Shown here piece after piece: positions 26,233-35,316 of a stretch of 64,000 nucleotides of DNA. Under the pieces are notes generated by a model. It was not told the origin of the DNA. It saw only the letters and a program-made list of their open reading frames with translations, and did not search any database. Source of the stretch: Flavobacterium sp. CBA20B-1. Its GTDB lineage: Bacteria > Bacteroidota > Bacteroidia > Flavobacteriales > Flavobacteriaceae. The translations under genes and the position numbers were made by a program. The stretch's first letter is position 1; every line of letters starts with the position of its first letter. The DNA lies in the NCBI RefSeq assembly GCF_028473145.1, contig NZ_CP092370.1, positions 2,108,001 to 2,172,000 on the forward strand, in the 5' to 3' direction.

Positions 26233-26292
26233 TGCTGGTGCGAGCGTCACGCTCGTACCAAAAAAGACACGAGCAAGATGCTCGCGCCAGCA
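26233..26292. repeat. REP-like double hairpin
   Basis: TGCTGG (26233-26238) pairs with CCAGCA (26287-26292). Inside are two hairpins, CGAGCG-TCA-CGCTCG (26241-26255) and CGAGCA-AGA-TGCTCG (26270-26284). It is markedly GC-rich against its surroundings and lies between two converging genes, as expected for REP/BIME-type repeats mobilised by RAYT transposases. Confidence 0.75.
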
Positions 26293-26301
26293 CTTTTGTT
26301 A

Positions 26302-27003
26302 TTAATCTAAATTTTCAGAAATCCCCAAATTCTTCAGTAAATAGTATAATCCCTTCCATTTACATGAACCATCGTTAAAAAAATCATTTTTATCTTTAAA
26401 TTGAATATTATAACTTTCGCTTGTTGTGCAAAAATCATCTTTTACAAACAATAATTCAATTTCAAAATGTTCTATTAATTTTATTTCTTTTTTTGAAAGG
26501 CGTTTTGATTTTCCTTCATATTCAAGAAAATATTTTTTGCGTTTTCGCGAAATGATAAGTTCTTTTTTATCGGAATGAAAACATCCTTGAGATGTAAAAT
26601 TGATTGTAAAATGCTCGCCTTTTTTTAACTGATTTATTCTTGTTTGAAATTGTTCTTTGGAATAGTCGATTATATTTGTACATAAATCAACTTCATATTT
26701 TTTATATTCTTCAACTTTAAAGGGAATTTCAATAAGTTGAGAAAACATATTTTCGAAGATTATCGTGTAAGTTCCTTTTTCAAGATTTTTTACTTCAAGA
26801 TTTTCTCCAGGTTTCTTCCCTATTGTTTCGCTATGCCCTGAACTATTTTTAATTTTTACTTCTTTTGTCCACCATGCATATCTGTAATATTTTGCTTCAG
26901 GAGAAGATTTGTCTCTACAATCGCTTGGAAAAAAGCGAATGCTTGCTTTTTCTTGAGAATAAGCATTGTACGCAAACAGTATGAAAAGAATATATTTATA
27001 CAT
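26302..27003 (-). CDS. Secreted hypothetical protein
   Basis: A 233-residue protein with a signal peptide (MYKYILFILFAYNAYSQ). An early part looks like a prealbumin/carboxypeptidase-like strand pattern (NLEKGTYTIIFENMFSQLIEIPFKVEEYKKYEVDL), followed by a Lys-rich region with several Cys. I do not recognise a family. It stands alone, converging with mscS. Confidence 0.6.
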   Translation of the reverse strand: MYKYILFILFAYNAYSQEKASIRFFPSDCRDKSSPEAKYYRYAWWTKEVKIKNSSGHSETIGKKPGENLEVKNLEKGTYTIIFENMFSQLIEIPFKVEEYKKYEVDLCTNIIDYSKEQFQTRINQLKKGEHFTINFTSQGCFHSDKKELIISRKRKKYFLEYEGKSKRLSKKEIKLIEHFEIELLFVKDDFCTTSESYNIQFKDKNDFFNDGSCKWKGLYYLLKNLGISENLD

Positions 27004-27077
27004 TTTGTTTTATTTTAAAACCATTTGAAAAGCCATAGTAATCGTTTGCCAGTATTTATAAACTTTACTGCAACAAA

Positions 27078-27569
27078 TTAAACCTTCATCTGAAAAGCAT
27101 CTCTTGGCGAACCATCTGCCACATAAATAACGCCACAATACACAAAACCATATTTTTTTAAGAAATTTTGCATCGGTAGGTTATTATTGTTCGTGTCAAC
27201 CCGAATGTTGTTAATCTGCTTAAAACAATAATCAAAACAAGCTTTGGCAACACCTTTAGCCATTCCGTTTGATGCCAGTCTGTGAATTACGCCGTAAGGT
27301 GCATTATTCAGCCATTTTCCGTTGTCGATGACGTTGTAAGTCGGTTCCGGATGATTGCCCATTAAAAACGAGAAATAACCCACAATTTCGGTGTCATTCA
27401 AACAAATGTATCCTGTGTTTTGATTGATATCATTCAGAATAACTGCTGCTGACGGATATCCATTGATCCATTGGGTATGGTTTCCGTTTGCGCGCATATT
27501 GTTCCGGGCATCATCAATCACTTGCATAATGCTGCTTAAATCTTTGGGTTGTGCAAGTTGTATGGTCAT
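27078..27569 (-). CDS. GNAT-family acetyltransferase
   Basis: A 163-residue N-acetyltransferase. The acetyl-CoA site is in PYGVIHRLASNGMAKGVAKACFDYC and the C-terminal strand is in NNLPMQNFLKKYGFVYCGVIYV, a common GNAT ending. The substrate is unknown. It is separated from its neighbours and probably has its own promoter. Confidence 0.85.
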   Translation of the reverse strand: MTIQLAQPKDLSSIMQVIDDARNNMRANGNHTQWINGYPSAAVILNDINQNTGYICLNDTEIVGYFSFLMGNHPEPTYNVIDNGKWLNNAPYGVIHRLASNGMAKGVAKACFDYCFKQINNIRVDTNNNNLPMQNFLKKYGFVYCGVIYVADGSPRDAFQMKV

Positions 27570-27619
27570 TTCTATATGTATGTGTTGTTGTAAAGCTATG
27601 AAAAATTGTGGATGATATA

Positions 27620-27655
27620 AAAAAAAACACCTTCCAATAAAGAAGGCGTTTTAAA
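27620..27655 (-). terminator. Terminator of the TonB receptor operon
   Basis: Arms AACGCCTTC and GAAGGTGTT (minus strand, within 27626-27650) form a 9-bp stem with one G-U, followed on the minus strand by a T-run. It lies 18 bp after the stop of the DUF5689 gene. Confidence 0.82.
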
Positions 27656-27672
27656 AAAATTGAATAGATTTC

Positions 27673-29028
27673 TTATTGAAACAAAATATTATCTATTTGA
27701 ATAGTAGATGTTACTGATGTGTTACCTGAATATTCAAACACTATGAAACCATTACCTGTTACAGAACTTGGGAATTGGTAGCTGCCACTTGGTGTGAAAT
27801 TCGCTGCATAGCCGTTTGTTGTTCCACTTGAATAGGTGAACTGCGTGGTAATGTTTGTGAAGTTTGTTGTGTTTATATAGTCGCCATACGTATAGTTTGA
27901 TGCCGGTACATAATATACATTTAAAACATCGCCATTGTAGTAACCGTCTTTGGTATCAAACGATAAACTATTGTTGCCATTGAATTGTACAGGCACAATA
28001 AAATAACTTTTTGTTGTGGAAGCGCTGTTTCCAAAAGCGGTTAACTGAATGTATTTATTATTTTGGAACGATTTTACCGCCCAATATCTTCCGCCTAAAG
28101 CATAATCATTACCATATTGTGGGAATGTGCTGGCAGTTGCAGCTACTTCAAAACTTTCAAAGGTTTCGTTAACCGTTGGTGTAAATACCATGCTGGTACC
28201 TCCAATTGCTGTTACAGGTCTTACACGTGGATTGTTTAACTGAATATCATTAAATGTACGCGCCATAAATTGGTAATCGCTATTGAATTTTGTAAGCACT
28301 CCACGAATTTTTCCATTGTTTTCTGGAACCACTTTGCTTGCAAATTTTGCGAACTCACTGGTTCTAAAAATCATTGTACCGGTAGCATCAACAATATTGT
28401 GGTTTGTTGCCCCACCTAAAACATTATTAGGATCGTAAAAGGTTTTGCCAACGGCACTATCGTCGAACTGTACTTGATCAATTTCAACCAACGTGTTAAT
28501 GTAGTTGTCATTTTTAAGGTCAGCCAACGTAATGGTTTTCATTAATGTTGTTTCTGAAACAACATCTGCCGAAGGAAAAACTTTTTTGTAGAAATCTTGT
28601 GGGCGCATTCTGCCTACGCTTGTTTCTTCATACAAATCGCCTAAAACTAATGATCCGTGTACTATTGAAAAGTATAAATCCTTTAAATAGATATACACTT
28701 TTCTACCCGGAGCGATATCGTTGCTAATGTTGTACATATCCACCGAAATAGAAAAACCTTTTGTGCCTTCTAAATTTTGCAATGATACCGATTTGTAGAA
28801 TGTTCCGCCTTCATCGCTAGATGATACGTAGGCTTCTAAAATATCTTCTTCGGTGTATTGTTGCACAGTTGTGTTGGCTTTGGCATACAACTCTTCTAAA
28901 GTAATTGTAGCTGTGGCTTTGTGGTATTCTATTTCTGGTGAAGAAACATCGTCGCTGTTTGCACAGCTTGTTATTCCTAATGTTGCAACCAATGTCAAGG
29001 CTGCAAACGTATATTTTAATGCTTTCAT
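27673..29028 (-). CDS. DUF5689 lipoprotein
   Basis: A 451-residue lipoprotein (ATLGITSC, Cys 22, then ANSDD). The first two thirds match the DUF5689 pattern seen in Bacteroidota (ITLEELYAKAN... EAYVSSSDEGGTFYKSVSLQN, OB-like). The C-terminal third (FESFEVAATASTFPQYGNDYALGGRYWAVKSF) is a choice-of-anchor-J-like beta-sandwich. It is last in an operon after a TonB-dependent receptor and another lipoprotein, so a surface role in binding the receptor's ligand is likely. The ligand is unknown. Confidence 0.82.
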   Translation of the reverse strand: MKALKYTFAALTLVATLGITSCANSDDVSSPEIEYHKATATITLEELYAKANTTVQQYTEEDILEAYVSSSDEGGTFYKSVSLQNLEGTKGFSISVDMYNISNDIAPGRKVYIYLKDLYFSIVHGSLVLGDLYEETSVGRMRPQDFYKKVFPSADVVSETTLMKTITLADLKNDNYINTLVEIDQVQFDDSAVGKTFYDPNNVLGGATNHNIVDATGTMIFRTSEFAKFASKVVPENNGKIRGVLTKFNSDYQFMARTFNDIQLNNPRVRPVTAIGGTSMVFTPTVNETFESFEVAATASTFPQYGNDYALGGRYWAVKSFQNNKYIQLTAFGNSASTTKSYFIVPVQFNGNNSLSFDTKDGYYNGDVLNVYYVPASNYTYGDYINTTNFTNITTQFTYSSGTTNGYAANFTPSGSYQFPSSVTGNGFIVFEYSGNTSVTSTIQIDNILFQ

Positions 29029-29037
29029 ATCTAAAAA

Positions 29038-29655
29038 TTAAAATACTTTAATATTATCTATCATATAAGCTCCTGCATTTGCACTTGCTGTTCCGCCTGT
29101 TGCTTTAAAAGCAATATAAATATTTCCGGTGTATTCTTGTAGATTTATGACACCTGAATTAAAAAAATCGTAATTAAAACCGCTGCCTATTTTTGGTCCG
29201 TTAAAAGTAACACTTTTCCAAGTTGCTGTAGTTACATCGCCTGTAAAATCTGTAGAAATTAGTACTTCTAAAAAGTTGTTTTCTACATTTACTACGTGGT
29301 GTTGAGCAGATTGAAAGGTTAAACGCTTTTTAACTGCTGTATCTACATTAATTGCGGGTGTTACAAACCATGCAACGTTTAATGTTTCGTTACTGTTAAA
29401 AGGTGAAAATTCGTAATACGCATTGCCTTGGTACGAGGTTGAAAACCATTTTTTTGTGCCAGTTTCTGCAATATTTGTAAATTTAGATTCATCAAAAGTA
29501 CCATCGATTACTTTTTGAAAATCTTCCATATAAATTGTTGGGCTGTATGTTGGTAATTCCTGTTCGTCTTCTGGGGAACAAGCTGCAAAAACACTTACCA
29601 AGGCAATTACAGCTACTGGGAATAAAAATTTTATTTTTTTCATATCACTTTTCAT
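29038..29655 (-). CDS. Choice-of-anchor-J-like lipoprotein
   Basis: A 205-residue lipoprotein (lipobox VSVFAAC, then SPEDEQ). The mature part (IYMEDFQ... WFSTSYQGNAYYEFSPFN... AWFVTPAINVD) follows the anchor-J/MAM-like beta-sandwich pattern. The ATG at 29655 overlaps the receptor stop (TAATG); the ATG at 29643 would also give a full signal. It lies between the receptor and the DUF5689 gene and probably acts with them at the surface. Confidence 0.78.
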   Translation of the reverse strand: MKSDMKKIKFLFPVAVIALVSVFAACSPEDEQELPTYSPTIYMEDFQKVIDGTFDESKFTNIAETGTKKWFSTSYQGNAYYEFSPFNSNETLNVAWFVTPAINVDTAVKKRLTFQSAQHHVVNVENNFLEVLISTDFTGDVTTATWKSVTFNGPKIGSGFNYDFFNSGVINLQEYTGNIYIAFKATGGTASANAGAYMIDNIKVF

Positions 29656-32441
29656 TAAAAGTTCATGTATAAATTTAAGAAATAAGTTCTGCCGAAACCA
29701 TAAAAATATTTAGGTCCAAATGTGCGTGTTCCGCTTGCGTGGTCCATTAATAATTCGCGGTAGTTGGCATTACGTGCTTGTTCAAAACCACCTGTTTTGT
29801 ATTCTAAACCTAACACGTTGTTGATGGTTGCAAAGAAACCAATTGTTTTACCACCGATTCTCCATGATTTTCCTCCTTGAAGGTTTACCAAGAAAACATC
29901 GTCTAATTTTTCTTGTTTTAACAAACGTTTTGCTACGTTGGTATCTACATCATTAAAGGCAGCACCTCCTTGACCGGGTTCGTTAAAAAAGTTGTTTGTG
30001 CGTAGCAAAGGCGAAATATCTAAATAAATATCTGTTAGGAAGTTTGCGTTTGCACCAATCCACCAATATTTTGGATCGCGGTACTCAATTCCCAATGAAT
30101 AAGCTTGCTGTGGCGTACCTGCAACGCGGTAGTTTTTAATATAACTTGTACCGTAGTTCACAATTGGACTTAAACCATTTTCACGACGACCATCTACATT
30201 TAAGTAAACGTTCGCATTGTCTGAATAGATCGATTGGCTAAAGTTTGCAGCTGCTAATACTTTAATGGTTTTTGTAGCTTGGTATTCTGCTCCCAATTCC
30301 ATACCCATACTTTGTCTGCTGATGCCACGCGTGATTTCTGCAACGAAATCGCTACTTGTTTCATCGTCTAGTTCTAAATCGATACCATCTGCATAGAAGA
30401 AAGACGTTCTTGTTGCATCTTTAATTTCGTTGAAATATGCTCCAACACGTCCTTTTAATTTTGGTGTACGGATAATATAGTTAATATCCGATCCAAATAC
30501 TTTTTCATTGGTTAATCCATTTACAGTTGCATCGCTGATACGAATATTTGAATAGCTGTTGCGAATTGACGGAGCTTGTGTGTAATAACTAGCGTTGATA
30601 TTAAAAATATGCTGACCGGTTAATTTATACGTTGCTCCCCCTTTGAAACCATAGTTTTCAAATGAAATTTTTTGACCTTTTCCAAATGATGAATCTGCAT
30701 ATAAACCGTTTCTGTACAATCCTTCACGTTGGTATTCTGTGTATGATGCGTTTTGACTTAGATAAAAACCTAATTTACCATAGTTGAATCTAAATTGTGT
30801 GAATAAATCAACCACATTTGCATGCATGATAAAGTTGTAACCGTATTTATCGCCTTCGTAAACTTTACGGTTTGGATTGTTTAAATCAGAAGCCGAAAAT
30901 TCTTCTTTTAAAAACAAATCGTTATCAATTAAATAAGCACCACCTAGCAAATCAAGCATTTCTTGGTATCCTTCTGAACGCAAGTTACGGTATGTTAAAC
31001 CAGCGTTGAACCCTATTGCATTTGAAATTTGTGTGTTGAACAAGGTGTTTGCTGTAAATTGGTTGTCTTGCATCACATCGGCATACAAAGCATTTACTGC
31101 GTATCCTTTTGAAGCATTTTGAAGGTATAAACGATCCCAGTTTATTTGTGAATTGTTTAAGAAATCAACTCTGTTGCGTTCTGCATTTGCAAAATCGGGT
31201 GTCCAAATTGGACTGCTTCCGTCGGTATTGTGAAAGTTTAAATAATAACTTGGTAAGTTTTTGTAGTAGGTAGGATCTGGATTGTTTGCCCCATTATTTT
31301 CTAATCGGCTGTTTGAAATCTTTCCAAATTGATACGACACATTGGTGTTTAAACTTGTTTTTTCGTTGATGTCCCAGTAATGGCTTAAAATAAAAATGGG
31401 CTCTTCCACATCTTTATCGCGTGAGTTGCGTTTTTTTCCGTTTTGCCATCCCCAATAAGAATTGTATTGGAATCCTTTTAAATCAACCACCTCTTGTGTG
31501 TTAGGCCCGTTTTTACCACGGCTGTTTTGTGCATAAATAGCCGATAAATTTAAACTATGGTTGCTGTTAATTTTCTTTTCAATGGCTAAGAAAAATGATT
31601 TTGCATCATAATCTGTTCCTTCAAAAAAGCCTTCTTTAGCCATACGGTAAGATGCCGATGCTGCATAAGCCCAGCCATTTCTATTCATTCCTGAACCATA
31701 GGTAATCATTCCGCGGCCGCTATAGTTGGTATTAGCACCAGAAAGAGACACACGTGTTCCTGGACGCATAAACGACGCACGGGTATTGATTGCTTGTACA
31801 CCCAAAATTCCTCCGAAAGTGTAATCATTTGGCATTGATCCATTGATAAACTCTTGGTTACGAGTAGCATCATTTAATCCGCCCCAGTTAGAGAATTGCG
31901 GACGGCCATCAAAAAGCTTGTTCATGGTAATACCATTGATAAAGATATTACCGTATTCATTGTCTAAACCTCTGATTCTGAAACGTGCTTGCCCCCAGTT
32001 GAAAGCGGCTGCTTGTTGAAATGGATCGCGCGAAGCTTGCAAAAGACCCGATGTGGTTTCTGAACCCGAGTTGTCATCGCCCAAATCATTTTCTGTTAGG
32101 GTAATTAAACTTAGTTGTTGTTCAGAAGTTACATCCTCTTCTAAATAAATGGTGCCTAAATCAATGTCTGATTCGTTTGTTATATCCAAAATAAATCGTT
32201 TTTGAACATAACCAGTAAACTCAATGTAGAGCACCTGATTGCCCTGAATTGGGTTGGCAATTACAAATTCACCTTGCTCATTGGTTGTGGCAGATAAATT
32301 GGTGTTGAATAAACTTGCTGTTACTTTGAATAAAGGTTGCTGTGTTTTTGCATCAACCACCACCCCGCGTAACGCTGTACTTTGTGCCCAAGTTGTAAGG
32401 GTAATTAGCACTAAAAAAGTGCTAAAGAGTAATTTTTTCAT
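29655..32441 (-). CDS. TonB-dependent outer-membrane receptor
   Basis: A 928-residue receptor. It has a signal peptide (ends TTWAQ), an N-terminal carboxypeptidase-regulatory-like domain (residues about 22-105, LRGVVVDAKTQQPLFKVTASL), a plug domain (FRIRGLDNEYGNIFINGITMN...) and a long beta-barrel ending GFGRTYFLNLYMNF with the terminal Phe typical of barrel proteins. It imports large or scarce ligands with TonB energy. No SusD partner follows; two lipoproteins do. A TACATTTG box lies 62 bp upstream. Confidence 0.93.
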   Translation of the reverse strand: MKKLLFSTFLVLITLTTWAQSTALRGVVVDAKTQQPLFKVTASLFNTNLSATTNEQGEFVIANPIQGNQVLYIEFTGYVQKRFILDITNESDIDLGTIYLEEDVTSEQQLSLITLTENDLGDDNSGSETTSGLLQASRDPFQQAAAFNWGQARFRIRGLDNEYGNIFINGITMNKLFDGRPQFSNWGGLNDATRNQEFINGSMPNDYTFGGILGVQAINTRASFMRPGTRVSLSGANTNYSGRGMITYGSGMNRNGWAYAASASYRMAKEGFFEGTDYDAKSFFLAIEKKINSNHSLNLSAIYAQNSRGKNGPNTQEVVDLKGFQYNSYWGWQNGKKRNSRDKDVEEPIFILSHYWDINEKTSLNTNVSYQFGKISNSRLENNGANNPDPTYYKNLPSYYLNFHNTDGSSPIWTPDFANAERNRVDFLNNSQINWDRLYLQNASKGYAVNALYADVMQDNQFTANTLFNTQISNAIGFNAGLTYRNLRSEGYQEMLDLLGGAYLIDNDLFLKEEFSASDLNNPNRKVYEGDKYGYNFIMHANVVDLFTQFRFNYGKLGFYLSQNASYTEYQREGLYRNGLYADSSFGKGQKISFENYGFKGGATYKLTGQHIFNINASYYTQAPSIRNSYSNIRISDATVNGLTNEKVFGSDINYIIRTPKLKGRVGAYFNEIKDATRTSFFYADGIDLELDDETSSDFVAEITRGISRQSMGMELGAEYQATKTIKVLAAANFSQSIYSDNANVYLNVDGRRENGLSPIVNYGTSYIKNYRVAGTPQQAYSLGIEYRDPKYWWIGANANFLTDIYLDISPLLRTNNFFNEPGQGGAAFNDVDTNVAKRLLKQEKLDDVFLVNLQGGKSWRIGGKTIGFFATINNVLGLEYKTGGFEQARNANYRELLMDHASGTRTFGPKYFYGFGRTYFLNLYMNF

Positions 32442-32502
32442 AAAAAAACTAAAAATAAACTATTTAAAAAAATTGTAAGTTTAAACTAAACTTAACACGC
32501 TG

Positions 32503-32510
32503 CAAATGTA
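32503..32510 (-). promoter_or_regulatory. -7 box TACATTTG for TonB receptor operon
   Basis: A perfect minus-strand TAnnTTTG box, 20 bp from the plus-strand box of the divergent nuclease gene. The -33 element is weak on both sides, which suggests activator control. Confidence 0.65.
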
Positions 32511-32530
32511 GTTATTTTATAAATATTAAC

Positions 32531-32538
32531 TAATTTTG
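32531..32538 (+). promoter_or_regulatory. -7 box TAATTTTG for the EEP nuclease gene
   Basis: A perfect TAnnTTTG box on the plus strand. It overlaps a possible TTG start at 32536, which argues for the ATG at 32575 as the real start. Confidence 0.65.
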
Positions 32539-32574
32539 CATGCACGTTTGTTGAAAACTTTATATAAACTTAAT

Positions 32575-33648
32575 ATGGGCACTACATTTAGATTTTTACT
32601 TTTATTAACATTGCTGGGAACTTCAGGGTTTATGAATGCTCAGCAAAAATCATACATGGTACATACGGTAGCTTTCTACAATTTAGAAAACTTGTTTGAT
32701 ACCATACGCGATGAAAAAATTTACGACGAAGAATGGACACCAACCGGTACACGCAATTGGGGTTCTAAAAAATACCAAGAAAAACTGGAAAACCTAAGCA
32801 GAGCTATTTCTGAAATCGGGACTGATGAAAACCCAAATATGCCTACTATTTTGGGCGTAAGTGAGTTAGAAAACCGCAAGGTTTTAGAAGATTTGGTAAA
32901 TATGCCAAAACTAAAGAGTGCTTCTTATGGTATTATTCATTACGATTCACCAGATCGCCGAGGTATTGATGTAGCACTTCTGTATCAAACCAAACATTTT
33001 AAACCCACAAGCTCAAAGAATATACCATTATATATTTATGACAGCACCGATTCTAAATACAAAGACAGCAACAATGGCAAAGGTAAGCGTATTTACACGC
33101 GCGATCAATTGTTGGTTTCGGGCTTGTTTGATGGCGAAGAAATGCACTTTATCGTAAACCACTGGCCATCGCGTTCAGGAGGTGAAAAGAAAAGCAGCCC
33201 TAATCGCGAAGCTGCGGCTGCATTGAACAAAAAAATCATCGACTCGTTATACAAAATCAATCCAAATGCAAAAGTGTTTACAATGGGCGATTTAAACGAC
33301 GGACCTTATAACAAATCGGTAAAAGAGGTTTTAAATGCCAAAGGAAAGAAAGAAGATGTGAAAAAAGGCGAGGTTTTTAACCCTATGTATCAAATGTATA
33401 AAGATGGGCAGGGAACGATTGCTTATCGCGATGCATGGGATATTTTTGACCAAATTATATTTACCGAACCATTACTAAGAAAAGATTATACAACCTATCA
33501 ATATTGGAAAGCAGGAATTTTTAACAAACCTTTTCTCGTACAAAAGTCGGGGCAGTATAAAGGTTATCCATTGCGAAACCAACTAAGTGGAGAACCAGGT
33601 TTTAGCGATCACTTTCCGGTATATGTTTATATTATAAAAGAAATGTAG
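32575..33648 (+). CDS. Secreted endonuclease/exonuclease/phosphatase-family enzyme
   Basis: A 357-residue protein with a signal peptide (ends FMNAQ). The EEP fold motifs are all visible: FYNLENLFD with the first Asn, GVSELENR with the metal Glu, NHWPSR with the His, MGDLNDGP with Asp and Asn, and SDHFPV with the final Asp-His. It cleaves phosphodiester bonds, most likely in extracellular DNA or RNA, or acts on a phosphoester. It diverges from the TonB receptor operon, and I recall this pairing in other Flavobacteriia. ATG 32575 is chosen because the promoter box covers the upstream TTG. Confidence 0.87.
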   Translation: MGTTFRFLLLLTLLGTSGFMNAQQKSYMVHTVAFYNLENLFDTIRDEKIYDEEWTPTGTRNWGSKKYQEKLENLSRAISEIGTDENPNMPTILGVSELENRKVLEDLVNMPKLKSASYGIIHYDSPDRRGIDVALLYQTKHFKPTSSKNIPLYIYDSTDSKYKDSNNGKGKRIYTRDQLLVSGLFDGEEMHFIVNHWPSRSGGEKKSSPNREAAAALNKKIIDSLYKINPNAKVFTMGDLNDGPYNKSVKEVLNAKGKKEDVKKGEVFNPMYQMYKDGQGTIAYRDAWDIFDQIIFTEPLLRKDYTTYQYWKAGIFNKPFLVQKSGQYKGYPLRNQLSGEPGFSDHFPVYVYIIKEM

Positions 33649-33659
33649 CAAACAAATAG

Positions 33660-33686
33660 GCTGTCTTTTTAAGGCAGCTTTTTTTT
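33660..33686 (+). terminator. Intrinsic terminator
   Basis: GCTGTCTT (33660-33667) pairs with AAGGCAGC (33671-33678) around TTT, with a run of T's after it. It ends the EEP gene transcript. Confidence 0.85.
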
Positions 33687-33837
33687 ATTCTGTATGCATT
33701 CGTCATCACATTTTTTTTATATCTTAGATTGCTGTTTCGTTTATAAAACGTTAAGAGTATATAATACACAGCGAAAATTAGTATCTTTACACAAATTTTT
33801 ATTAATTAAAATCAGCAACAAAAGTTGCTCAATATAT

Positions 33838-35316
33838 ATGGCATGTACAAATTGTTCTACTAAAACAAACGATTCAGGCATTCCAAAAGGTTGTGGTAGT
33901 AATGGTTCTTGTGGAACCGATAGTTGTAATAAACTAAGCGTGTTCGATTGGTTGTCGAATATGCATTACCCGTCAGGTTTTGAACCTTTTGATGTAGTAG
34001 AAGTCCGTTTTAAAAATGGTAGAAAAGATTTTTATAAAAACACGGATAAATTACCCTTACAAATTGGCGATATTGTAGCAACAGAAGCCAGCCCAGGACA
34101 CGATATCGGTGTGGTAACTTTAACAGGTGAACTAGTTAAGGTGCAAATGAAAAAGAAAAAAGTAGATCCCTATGGAGATACTTTAAAAATATACCGCAAA
34201 GCCAGTCAAAAAGACATTGATATTTGGAGCGATGCCCGCAAACGCGAAGAACCTATGAAAGTTCGTGCACGCGAAATAGCGATTGAATTAAAATTAGAAA
34301 TGAAAATTTCTGATATCGAATTTCAAGGCGATGCTTCAAAAGCTACTTTTTACTACACAGCAAACGATCGGGTTGATTTTCGTCAACTCATCAAAGAATT
34401 TGCGCGCGAATTCAGTATTCGAATCGAAATGAAGCAAGTTGGTTTCCGCCAAGAAGCTGCTCGTTTAGGAGGAATTGGTTCTTGTGGGCGCGAATTGTGT
34501 TGTTCTACATGGCTAACCGATTTTAGAAGTGTAAACACAGCAGCAGCACGTTACCAACAACTTTCGCTTAACCCGCAAAAGTTGGCAGGACAATGTGGTA
34601 AACTAAAATGTTGTTTAAATTATGAATTAGACACATATTTAGATGCTTTAAAAGGGATGCCCGATGCTGAAACACGTCTTCAAACTAAAACCGGTGAACT
34701 TATTTGTCAGAAAATTGATATTTTTAAGGAAGTCATGTGGTTTGCATACCCATCAAACAGTGCCAATTGGTACAAAATTGAAGTAGAGCAAGTAAAAGAA
34801 ATCATAGCCTTAAACAAGCAAGGAAAAACGGTTGAAAGTATCGAAGAGTACGTGTTTGAAGAAGCTGTTACAGCATCTTTACAAAGCGTTGTTGCAGAAG
34901 ATAGTTTATCACGTTTCGACGAGCCAAAACGCAAAAAAAGACCGCAGCGAAACAAGAAGAAAACAGATAACAAAGTTGCTTCAAACGCACCTCAAAAAAG
35001 ACCAACTCGTAGCAATAACAATAACAATAACAATAGCAATAGCAATAGCAATAGCAATAACAATAACAATAGCAATAACAATAGCAATAACAATAACAAA
35101 AGCAATAGAAATAGCAATAACAACGCGAGTGGTTCTAAAGCGCCTAATCGATCGTCACAAAACAATCAGGCTGAAAAACCTAAAAACGATCAGCAACCAG
35201 CTCATCAAACAAGCGTAAAAAATAATCAAAATCAGCCGCGGAAAAAGAATTATAGAAAACCCAATAAAAACAACGCGCCTAAACAAAACCGAAATTCCAA
35301 TGATAATAAACAATAA
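33838..35316 (+). CDS. ricT: RicT/PSP1-domain protein with Asn-rich tail
   Basis: A 492-residue protein. The Cys-rich start (ACTNCSTK... GCGSNGSCGTDSC) leads into the PSP1 domain (VVEVRFKNGRKDFYKN... FYYTANDRVDFRQLIKEFAREF) with clusters GSCGRELCCSTW and GQCGKLKCCLNYE. RicT (YaaT) forms an Fe-S complex with RicA/RicF in Bacillus, affecting RNA maturation; the role in Bacteroidota is unclear. Residues about 392-430 are Asn/Ser repeats, and the tail to the end is Asn/Lys/Gln-rich. ATG 33838 is used because upstream codons do not resemble the family. It overlaps gldH by 17 bp. Confidence 0.88.
   Translation: MACTNCSTKTNDSGIPKGCGSNGSCGTDSCNKLSVFDWLSNMHYPSGFEPFDVVEVRFKNGRKDFYKNTDKLPLQIGDIVATEASPGHDIGVVTLTGELVKVQMKKKKVDPYGDTLKIYRKASQKDIDIWSDARKREEPMKVRAREIAIELKLEMKISDIEFQGDASKATFYYTANDRVDFRQLIKEFAREFSIRIEMKQVGFRQEAARLGGIGSCGRELCCSTWLTDFRSVNTAAARYQQLSLNPQKLAGQCGKLKCCLNYELDTYLDALKGMPDAETRLQTKTGELICQKIDIFKEVMWFAYPSNSANWYKIEVEQVKEIIALNKQGKTVESIEEYVFEEAVTASLQSVVAEDSLSRFDEPKRKKRPQRNKKKTDNKVASNAPQKRPTRSNNNNNNNSNSNSNSNNNNNSNNNSNNNNKSNRNSNNNASGSKAPNRSSQNNQAEKPKNDQQPAHQTSVKNNQNQPRKKNYRKPNKNNAPKQNRNSNDNKQ
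35011..35123 (+). repeat. (AACAAT/AGCAAT)n repeat inside ricT
   Basis: Nearly 19 head-to-tail units of AACAAT or AGCAAT encode alternating Asn and Ser-Asn. Because the unit is 6 bp, length changes by slippage keep the frame. Confidence 0.9.

Noticed and set aside
35011..35123. CRISPR array because of regular short repeats
   Set aside because: The units are 6 bp with no spacers and lie inside a coding frame; no cas genes are present.
34832..35218. Open frame of 128 codons overlapping the ricT tail, with Ile/Thr/Ala repeats
   Set aside because: It is the out-of-frame reading of the AACAAT/AGCAAT repeat in ricT and has no start context.
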